This document shows positions 16,231 to 22,243 of a stretch of 64,000 nt of DNA, piece by piece (the first letter of the stretch is position 1; each line of letters opens with the position of its first letter). The stretch spans positions 1 through 64,000 of the forward strand of contig NZ_JACOPN010000004.1 of NCBI RefSeq assembly GCF_014287875.1, read 5' to 3'. Both the position numbers and the translations under genes were made by a program. Under the pieces are notes generated by a model, which had not been told where the DNA came from, searched no databases, and was given only the letters and a program-made list of their open reading frames with translations. Source of the stretch: Flintibacter faecis. Lineage in GTDB: Bacteria > Bacillota > Clostridia > Oscillospirales > Oscillospiraceae.

Positions 16231-16842
16231 ATGGCGAAAAAAATTGGAATTATTGTTCTGCTATGCTTTTCTTTATGCGTCGGTGGTGTCTCTGCTTTCG
16301 CTAATGAAGGCTATGACGAAACAGATACCCAAACACTTATCGAAACGCAGCCCCCGGTATCCTCCGTCCTTTTCAGGCAAGACGGAGCAGATATTCAGCA
16401 GAGTACAGACGAGGGCAAAACATGGCAAAGCTATTCTCCCATCGAGGAAACAGACTACTTCACTTATGATGAATTTTCCGCATGGATTGAAAATGAAACG
16501 GAAAATATTCAAAAGTTGGTCGATGCTGGAGAATGGACAGAAGCAGAAGCGACAGAAGCACTTGAGTATTACGATGAAATCCTTAAATCTATTTTAGAGG
16601 GCAAAATGGTAGGAAAAAGAGCTTCTTCAAGTGACGATCAGTTGTTCTTTTCTATGCCCGATAACGCACAGCCTGAGCAGTATCAAACATTCGTCTTTGA
16701 TGGGAATACCTACAAGAGTATAGGCCCATTTGATACGGAGGAAGAACTGTTCAATGCCCTTAAAGAATATACCGATACAGAAGTTGAAGCAGGAACAATG
16801 TCACAAGCAGAAGCAACGGCACTTTTAGAAAAGTATCAATAG
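16231..16842 (+). CDS. Secreted protein of unknown function, two-component cargo
   Basis: A 203-residue protein with a clear signal peptide (MAKKIGIIVLLCFSLCVGG, likely cleaved after the Ala-rich SAFA). The mature part is acidic. It contains two related helical motifs, DAGEWTEAEATEALEYYDE near residue 113 and EAGTMSQAEATALLEKYQ at the C-terminus. I know no named family. It is downstream of the two-component genes and its promoter region shares a 13-base repeat with theirs, so it is likely the main output of that system. The ATG at 16231 is preceded by GAAGGAGGT. Another ATG at 16177 lies before a weaker context. Confidence 0.75.
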   Translation: MAKKIGIIVLLCFSLCVGGVSAFANEGYDETDTQTLIETQPPVSSVLFRQDGADIQQSTDEGKTWQSYSPIEETDYFTYDEFSAWIENETENIQKLVDAGEWTEAEATEALEYYDEILKSILEGKMVGKRASSSDDQLFFSMPDNAQPEQYQTFVFDGNTYKSIGPFDTEEELFNALKEYTDTEVEAGTMSQAEATALLEKYQ

Positions 16843-16853
16843 AAATCTGCCGC

Positions 16854-16943
16854 ACGACGGCAAAAGAAAAAAAGCCGTCGTACAGCAGATACATTTTCAT
16901 GCGCCCAAGAAGCGGCGGCTCATTTTTCAGAGCCGCCGCTTCT
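16854..16943 (+). terminator. Two consecutive hairpins after the secreted-protein gene
   Basis: ACGACGGC (16854-16861) pairs with GCCGTCGT (16874-16881). A longer stem, AGAAGCGGCGGCT (16908-16920) with AGCCGCCGCTTCT (16931-16943), follows. Together they close the AT-rich cargo island. Confidence 0.65.
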
Positions 16944-17163
16944 CTTTGGATAAACGATAGAGGACACGGCGGCCCATAGGAGGGTGCCACCGTGTCCATC
17001 TTACTTTCTCACAATTCCCATGACCTTCACCAGCTAAAAAAAGCGTAGCTCCCCCTCCGGGACAGTCTGGCTATGAAGGTACAATATATCAGTACAATTA
17101 TGATAATGTAATTTCATGCGTCCGCATAGCGTCATGCTGTGCGGGCGTTTTTATATGCCCGCA
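16944..17163. other. Non-coding stretch before the sigma-like gene
   Basis: No gene is supported between the cargo terminators and palindrome copy 9. A GGACACGG...CCGTGTCC stem lies near 16960-16998. An AT-rich stretch with GTACAAT and GATAATG (about 17079-17110) may hold the promoter of the next gene. Confidence 0.5.
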
Positions 17164-17186
17164 CCTTGGGACAATTTGTCCCAAAG
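17164..17186. repeat. Dispersed palindrome copy 9
   Basis: CTTGGGACA-ATT-TGTCCCAAAG centred on 17175, about 80 bases upstream of the sigma-like gene. Confidence 0.9.
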
Positions 17187-17267
17187 CAGCCAGCCCCGGC
17201 TGTCGATCCCCGCCGTTCCTCCGTTCTGTTCACCCACTCACACATGAACCGAATGGAGGAAATACAA

Positions 17268-17690
17268 ATGACGACCATCAATCTGAAGGACTTTTACGCT
17301 TGGTACACCCATGATGAATACATCGAAGTTTCCGACGAAGTGGCCGCCGAGCTGAAGGCGGACAAGCTGTATGGGGCAGCCTATCAGCGGCGCACGACCC
17401 GCAATAAGGCGCAGTATTCCCTCGACTGTGACGATGGGATCGAATACTCGGCCTGCCTGCATGAGCCGACCCCGCAGGAGCTTCTGGATCGTATGGAGCT
17501 GTTCGTCCACCTGTGGAACGCCCTCAATTCTCTGCCGGAGGTGCAGGGCATCCGGGTAGAGGCGCATCTGATCCTCGGCAAGAGCTACCGACAGATTGCC
17601 CGGGAGCAGGGCGTTGACAAGAGTGCCGTCCGCCATTCCGTCAAAAGCGGAAAGGCAACCATGAGAAAATATTTGAAAAAATTTCTGTAA
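17268..17690 (+). CDS. Sigma-70 region 4-like HTH protein
   Basis: A 140-residue protein with a C-terminal helix-turn-helix, LGKSYRQIAREQGVDKSAVR, of the sigma region 4 type, followed by a basic end (SGKATMRKYLKKFL). The N-terminal 90 residues are acidic and unlike region 2, so it is not a full sigma factor. Proteins of this kind regularly sit between the cargo and the integrase of Tn1549-like elements, where they probably help control excision genes. The ATG at 17268 follows TGGAGGA; the frame is open further upstream through palindrome copy 9 but has no good start there. Confidence 0.8.
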   Translation: MTTINLKDFYAWYTHDEYIEVSDEVAAELKADKLYGAAYQRRTTRNKAQYSLDCDDGIEYSACLHEPTPQELLDRMELFVHLWNALNSLPEVQGIRVEAHLILGKSYRQIAREQGVDKSAVRHSVKSGKATMRKYLKKFL

Positions 17691-18008
17691 AGGTATCTCC
17701 ATTTGCGCGATTTTTGTCCTTGGTATATGAGAGGTAGTTTTCACCTCTCCGCAGCAAAGTAGTTGATGCTCCGTCACGGATCGTCGCTGTCCGCTGTGAG
17801 GGAGCGCCGCATTGAATTATGAGCTGTCTTATGACAGGCCAACAAGAGCGGGTGCGGCGCTCCCACCTTTCAAAAACACCTTGGGACATTTCGTCCCAAG
17901 GTCATAAGCCGCAGGCCAGCACCCGGCAAGAGTGCTGGCCTGTTTGCTTTCCCAATGGACAACAGGGAGAACTATAATTTTGTTTTGCATCTGTGAAAGG
18001 AGGACGCC
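17691..18008. ncRNA. Highly structured intergenic region before tnpW
   Basis: No protein gene is supported. Successive stems: GAGAGGT/ACCTCTC near 17728-17748; a long-range stem GGGAGCGCCGCA (17800-17811) with TGCGGCGCTCCC (17853-17864); palindrome copy 10; and CAGGCCAGCAC (17912-17922) with GTGCTGGCCTG (17932-17942) followed by T-rich sequence. It could be a structured leader or a small RNA; nothing identifies a known family. Confidence 0.35.
17879..17901. repeat. Dispersed palindrome copy 10
   Basis: CCTTGGGACA-TTT-CGTCCCAAGG centred on 17890. The outer C/G pairs replace T/A on both arms, another paired change, while one inner pair is lost. Confidence 0.88.
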
Positions 18009-18152
18009 ATGACTGAAAAGCCCGCTGCGGAAGAATATGTGTACCATATCGGAAAAATCCGCTTCATCGTCACGCCTGTTTACAAGGAAACGGGAGAGCT
18101 GATGCGTGACATCCTTTTGAAGCTGATGCTGGCTGACTTGGAGCCGGTATAG
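18009..18152 (+). CDS. TnpW-like small transposon-encoded protein
   Basis: A 47-residue protein (MTEKPAAEEYVYHIGKIRFI...) with AAAGGAGG seven bases before its ATG. The segment YHIGKIRFIVTPVYKETG and the tail DILLKLMLADLE match the TnpW family, short proteins encoded directly before the serine recombinase of Tn1549-type elements. Function is not established; a role in excision or recombinase control is often assumed. The recombinase promoter starts 15 bases after its stop. Confidence 0.75.
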   Translation: MTEKPAAEEYVYHIGKIRFIVTPVYKETGELMRDILLKLMLADLEPV

Positions 18153-18166
18153 CCCCATCGACATCC

Positions 18167-18195
18167 TTAACATGGGCGGTCAGGCGAGGTATAAT
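18167..18195 (+). promoter_or_regulatory. Promoter of the large serine recombinase
   Basis: TTAACA (18167-18172), a 17-base spacer and TATAAT (18190-18195). TCGACATCCTT at 18158 and GGTATAATAT at 18188 repeat the arrangement seen at 11665 and 11695. Confidence 0.78.
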
Positions 18196-18243
18196 ATAGT
18201 CAGGATGAATGACCTCTTGCTTGACTGCCAGAGAGGAGGTTAT

Positions 18244-19953
18244 ATGAAACAGTCAAGTAAGAAACACGAACTCGGCACAGCCGCTCTTTACTGCCGACTG
18301 AGCCGTGACGATAATATGGACAGCGAGTCCAACAGCATCCAAAATCAGAGGAAGATACTCCAAAAGGCCGCCAAGGACAAGGGCTATACCGACACAATCT
18401 TTTTCGTGGATGACGGTATCACGGGTACGACGATGAAGCGTCCCGGCTTTCAGAAAATGTTGACCGCTATCGAGGCCGGGTATATCTCGGCGGTGTTCGT
18501 CAAAGACCTTTCCCGGCTGGGGCGCAACTACATTGAGGTCGGTAAGCTGACCGAAGAATTTTTCCCGCTCCACGATATACGGCTGGTGGCCGTTTCCGAC
18601 GGCGTGGACAGTGACGAGGGTGAGGACGATTTTACTCCGTTCAAAAACATTATGAACGAGTATTACGCCAAGGACATTTCCAAAAAGCGCCGGATCGTGA
18701 ACAAGATGAAAGGAAATGCGGGTGTTCCGCTTTCTCCGCCGCCTTACGGTTATATCAAAAACCCAGACGATCCCCGCTTTTGGGTAGTAGAGCCGGAGGC
18801 CGCCGAGGTGGTGCGCCGGATCTACTGCATGGCGCTGGAGGGGTACGGGCTGGCGGAAATTGCCGCCCGCCTTGCCGCCGATGGCGTGGTCAATCCCACC
18901 TACTACTGGCGCAGCCGTGGGACGAGCCGGGGCGGGTCGAAAAGCACCGTGGAGCCTACCAAGTGGGGGCATACCACTGTCAAGAAGATCCTCACCTTGC
19001 AGGAATATTGCGGCGATGTCATTAACTTCAAAAGCTACTCCAAGTCCTACAAGATGAAAAAGCGGATCGAAAACCCGGAGGAAAACCGGGCGATCTTCCT
19101 TAATGTCCATGAGGCTATCATTGACCGCCAGACTTGGGAAAAGGTGCAGGCGCTTCAAAAAGGGACGCGCCGCAAAAAGCCTACAGTCACACAGGAGCCC
19201 AGCGTATTCTCCGGCCTGCTGAAATGCCCGGAGTGCGGCGGCAATCTCAATTTCCACTTCAACCAGAACAACCACGATATCAAGTTTTTCAGTTGTCAAA
19301 ATCATAACTCCGGCTACCGCAAGTGCAGCAAGACGCACTATATCCGGCTGGACTTCTTAGAGCAAGTCGTTTTATATGAGGTCAAGCGGCTGGCCTGCTT
19401 CGCCAGCGAATACGAAAATGACTTTATCAAGGCCATGATCGGACGCTCGGCAAAGGTGGCGGAAAATACCGCGCTCCGCAAGCAGCGTGAGCTGGACACT
19501 CTGACCGCCCGTGACCGGGAACTGGATATGCTCTTTGAACGGCTCTATGAGGGCAATGTGGCGGGCAAAATCGACGATGCCCGGTTTGCCAAAATGTCCA
19601 AACGCTATGAACAGGAGCAGGGCGAGAACGCCAAGAAGATCAAGGCGCTGCGGCTGGAGCTGAAAAAGGACGAGAGCAAGCGCATGGATATTGACGATTT
19701 TCTTGAAACGGTACGGCGGTACACGGACGCGACCACCATTACAAAGCGTATGGTCGCGGAGCTGATCGACCATATTGAGGTGTACCACGCTGAAAAGCAG
19801 GACGGCGTTACCAACCAGCGCGTCGTTATTCACTATAACTGCATCGGTGCCTTTGATGTGCCGGATCGCCGGAAGATCCCGGAGGCCGACATTATCATGG
19901 AAACAAGAAAAGGCGTAGCACTCAGCTACGCCCCGGAACAGGTTGCAGTATAA
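18244..19953 (+). CDS. Large serine recombinase (element integrase)
   Basis: A 569-residue recombinase that should integrate and excise the element. The resolvase domain has the catalytic Ser20 in YCRLSRDD and the usual FVKDLSRLGRNYIEVG segment. The recombinase domain follows, then a zinc ribbon (CPECGGNLNFHF...FFSCQNHN...C) and a long coiled coil. The ATG at 18244 is preceded by AGAGGAGG; the open frame before it overlaps the promoter and is not coding. It is TndX/Tn1549-integrase-like in size and layout. The small resolvase-like gene starts 14 bases downstream and is likely co-transcribed. Confidence 0.95.
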   Translation: MKQSSKKHELGTAALYCRLSRDDNMDSESNSIQNQRKILQKAAKDKGYTDTIFFVDDGITGTTMKRPGFQKMLTAIEAGYISAVFVKDLSRLGRNYIEVGKLTEEFFPLHDIRLVAVSDGVDSDEGEDDFTPFKNIMNEYYAKDISKKRRIVNKMKGNAGVPLSPPPYGYIKNPDDPRFWVVEPEAAEVVRRIYCMALEGYGLAEIAARLAADGVVNPTYYWRSRGTSRGGSKSTVEPTKWGHTTVKKILTLQEYCGDVINFKSYSKSYKMKKRIENPEENRAIFLNVHEAIIDRQTWEKVQALQKGTRRKKPTVTQEPSVFSGLLKCPECGGNLNFHFNQNNHDIKFFSCQNHNSGYRKCSKTHYIRLDFLEQVVLYEVKRLACFASEYENDFIKAMIGRSAKVAENTALRKQRELDTLTARDRELDMLFERLYEGNVAGKIDDARFAKMSKRYEQEQGENAKKIKALRLELKKDESKRMDIDDFLETVRRYTDATTITKRMVAELIDHIEVYHAEKQDGVTNQRVVIHYNCIGAFDVPDRRKIPEADIIMETRKGVALSYAPEQVAV

Positions 19954-19967
19954 GGAGGTACGACACG

Positions 19968-20318
19968 ATGAAAGCCTATTTTTATTGCCGGGTCGCTCAC
20001 GACGATAGCTTTTCCTTGGAACGGCAGGCCGAGGAGCTTCGCCGCTATGCGGAACAAGCCGGGTACACCATCGTTGGTGCTGCCGCCGAGCATGGCTCTG
20101 GAATGACCCTTGACCGTCTGGCTCTGCAAGAGGTGATGGAGGCCGTTCTTGCCGGAAAGGTGGATGTGGTGCTGATAAGCAGCCTTGACCGTATAGGGCG
20201 GGATTGGGGCATGACAAAGCAGTACATCGACCTGCTGACCGAGCATAAGGTCAAGCTGCTGTGCCTGCGGGAACGGGTGAGCAGCGACATCTCCGGCGTT
20301 TCACCATTCTCTACATAA
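19968..20318 (+). CDS. Resolvase-like protein lacking the catalytic serine
   Basis: A 116-residue protein that contains only the resolvase N-terminal fold (FYCRVAHDDSFSLERQAEEL...LISSLDRIGRDWGMTKQYID). Where active serine recombinases have Ser after Arg-Val or Arg-Leu, this one has Ala10, so it should not cut DNA. No DNA-binding tail is present. It follows the integrase by 14 bases with AAGGAGG upstream. A role as a partner or modulator of the integrase is a reasonable guess. Its last codons run up to the tRNA-Pro terminator, so its C-terminus may have been set by the integration junction. Confidence 0.8.
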   Translation: MKAYFYCRVAHDDSFSLERQAEELRRYAEQAGYTIVGAAAEHGSGMTLDRLALQEVMEAVLAGKVDVVLISSLDRIGRDWGMTKQYIDLLTEHKVKLLCLRERVSSDISGVSPFST

Positions 20319-20369
20319 AAAAGCAGAGTGTCCATTACAGGATACTCAGATCCTATAAGGACACTCTGC
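20317..20369 (-). terminator. Terminator of tRNA-Pro
   Basis: On the minus strand GCAGAGTGTCC (20369-20359) pairs with GGACACTCTGC (20333-20323) and is followed by six T. It starts 2 bases past the tRNA 3' end. It also faces the convergent end of the ICE. Confidence 0.9.
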
Positions 20370-20370
20370 A

Positions 20371-20446
20371 TGGTCCGAGTGGCGGGATTTGAACCCACGG
20401 CCTCTTGGACCCGAACCAAGCGCGCTACCAACTGCGCTACACCCGG
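20371..20446 (-). tRNA. tRNA-Pro (anticodon CGG)
   Basis: A 76-base cloverleaf on the minus strand with encoded CCA. Acceptor CCGGGTG pairs with CACTCGG, D stem is GCGC/GCGC, the anticodon stem CTTGG/CCAAG holds loop TTCGGGT with anticodon CGG, and the T arm is GTGGG-TTCAAAT-CCCGC. It marks the first clear chromosomal gene right of the ICE. Confidence 0.95.
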
Positions 20447-20497
20447 ATTCGGACCGATGGAGGGTGGCGAAACAGAGCCGCCCAACTCATCTGTTCC

Positions 20498-20526
20498 ATT
20501 ATATTTTTTCCCGGGCGTTCTGTCAA
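20498..20526 (-). promoter_or_regulatory. Promoter of tRNA-Pro
   Basis: On the minus strand a consensus TTGACA (20526-20521), 17-base spacer and TATAAT (20503-20498) lie about 50 bases before the tRNA 5' end. Confidence 0.9.
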
Positions 20527-20593
20527 GTGGAATATTGAAATTTATTCTGGAATACACTGCCCTATCAAGAATTTAGAAAGGGGAGGGGCAGAG

Positions 20594-21604
20594 ATGTACG
20601 ACGGGACGAGGGGAAACGGCCGGCGGGGACAGGCTCACCGAGGCGGAAAACGGGCGGATGGAAGGGAGCGGGTGCGGCTGGGCCAGCTGCTGGTGTGTCT
20701 GGCGCTGTTTCTCGCGGTGTTTTTGGGCCGGGGTATTTTCCCGGACCGGCTGGCGGAGCTGGGCGGGCGGGTGCGCCGGGCCATTTCGGCGGATACGGAT
20801 TTTGCCGCCGTGTTCTCCCAACTGGGGGAGACCCTGGCAGACCACGACTCGGTCGTGGGAGAGCTGGGGGACTTTTGCGTCCAGGTCTTTGGCCCCCAGG
20901 ACAACAAGGCCCAGCAGACCGGAACGGGAGATTGCCCACCGATAGCCGATCTGCTGGACCGGGAGAGCCGTTTTCTCACCCAGCGGCCAGACGGGCAGAA
21001 GCTGGCCCGGCACTATCTTTCGGCAGAGAACGGCCAGATGGTGGTGACGCTGGGTACCCGGCAGGTCGAGCGGGCTCAGCCGGCTGAGGCACCGGAGCCG
21101 GAACATCAGGCGATCCCGGCGGCGGGGACGGTGGTGCTGAAATCGGACTACAGCGGCCGGGCCCTGCCCCAGGGCTATACCATGGACCGGCTGTCCTTGG
21201 GAGAGCTGGACACGGTGACACCGGTGCTGGGCCGGATCAATTCCGCCTATGGCTATCGGGACCACCCCATAAACGGCGTGTATCAATTTCACGGAGGGGT
21301 GGACATCGGCGGGCAGATGGGTGACCCTATCGCCGCCTTTGCCGCCGGGACGGTGGAGTATGTGGGCCAGGACGACTCCTACGGCCTGTATCTCCAGCTG
21401 GACCACGGCAACGGAGTGAAGTCCTTCTACGCCCACTGCAGCAGCCTGTGTGTAAAGAAGGGCCAAACCGTGGCCAAGGGGGAGAAGATCGGCCAGGTGG
21501 GCTCCTCCGGGGCGGCCACCGGCCCCCATCTCCACTTAGAACTGAAATATGGAAAAACCCATGTTGACCCCATTTACTACATCCAATATCGGAGCGCCGC
21601 GTGA
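20594..21604 (+). CDS. M23/LytM-domain membrane protein, SpoIVFA-like
   Basis: A 336-residue protein. A basic cytoplasmic N-terminus precedes one membrane helix (about residues 30-50, LLVCLALFLAVFLGRGIF). A linker follows, then a C-terminal peptidase M23 fold with FHGGVDIGG and HLHLELKYG. It overlaps by 4 bases a gene for an M50 membrane protease, which is the arrangement of SpoIVFA and SpoIVFB, where the LytM-fold protein holds the intramembrane protease that activates sigma-K. The M23 metal ligands (H...D, HxH) look complete, so enzyme activity is not excluded. A role as sporulation regulator is inferred from the pairing. The ATG at 20594 follows AAAGGGGAGGGG. Confidence 0.8.
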   Translation: MYDGTRGNGRRGQAHRGGKRADGRERVRLGQLLVCLALFLAVFLGRGIFPDRLAELGGRVRRAISADTDFAAVFSQLGETLADHDSVVGELGDFCVQVFGPQDNKAQQTGTGDCPPIADLLDRESRFLTQRPDGQKLARHYLSAENGQMVVTLGTRQVERAQPAEAPEPEHQAIPAAGTVVLKSDYSGRALPQGYTMDRLSLGELDTVTPVLGRINSAYGYRDHPINGVYQFHGGVDIGGQMGDPIAAFAAGTVEYVGQDDSYGLYLQLDHGNGVKSFYAHCSSLCVKKGQTVAKGEKIGQVGSSGAATGPHLHLELKYGKTHVDPIYYIQYRSAA

Positions 21605-22206
21605 GACTGGGCCGGGTGGAGGTGTCTGCCGGGTGTCTGCTGCTGCTGGCCTGGCTGAACTATTGGGACACCCAGGGGGTGGTGCCGCTGGCCCTTGCGG
21701 CCTGCCTGCTCCATGAGCTGGCCCATTACGGGGCGCTGCGCCTGGCCGGGGCGGGGGTGCGCCGGGTACGGCTGACGGCGGTGGGTGCGGAGATGGAGGT
21801 GGAGGGGACGCTGGGCTACGGCGGGGACTGTCTGGCTGCCTTGGCGGGGCCGGGGTGCAATCTGCTGCTGGCCCTGGGGTTCTGCCGGTGGGAGCGGGGA
21901 CGGCTGTTCGCCGGGCTGAACCTGGCCCTGGGCTGCTTCAACCTGCTGCCTGTGGGCCGGCTGGACGGAGGACGGGCCCTGTACGCCGGGCTGGCCGCTG
22001 CCGTTGGCCCCGGGGCGGCGGGGGCGGTCTGCCGCTGGATAGAGAGCATCGCCGGGGCGGCGCTGCTGGCCGCCGGTGTCTGCTTTTTCTGCCTGGGTGG
22101 GAACGTGACCCTGCTTCTGGTGGCGCTGTGGATCGGGGCCGGGACAATTCCACTGAAAAAGAGTGGAAATAGGGCTTGTCATATGGGCTGGAAACGAGTA
22201 CAATAA
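21601..22206 (+). CDS. M50-family intramembrane metalloprotease, SpoIVFB-like
   Basis: A 201-residue polytopic membrane protein. The zinc motif HELAH is near residue 39 within a membrane segment, and the second active-site motif NLLPVGRLDGG comes near residue 117; both are hallmarks of site-2 proteases. It starts at a GTG that overlaps the stop of the M23-domain gene. The size is smaller than B. subtilis SpoIVFB, and no CBS domain is present. In sporulators this pair processes pro-sigma-K in the mother cell; that function is inferred from order and motifs. Confidence 0.82.
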   Translation: MRLGRVEVSAGCLLLLAWLNYWDTQGVVPLALAACLLHELAHYGALRLAGAGVRRVRLTAVGAEMEVEGTLGYGGDCLAALAGPGCNLLLALGFCRWERGRLFAGLNLALGCFNLLPVGRLDGGRALYAGLAAAVGPGAAGAVCRWIESIAGAALLAAGVCFFCLGGNVTLLLVALWIGAGTIPLKKSGNRACHMGWKRVQ

Positions 22207-22243
22207 TCTGTATGCGCCAGAGAGAGAAGACCGGAGGAAGAAC

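Noticed and set aside
20328..20576. Open frame across the tRNA-Pro locus
   Set aside because: It runs through the tRNA gene, its promoter and terminator; a chance frame.
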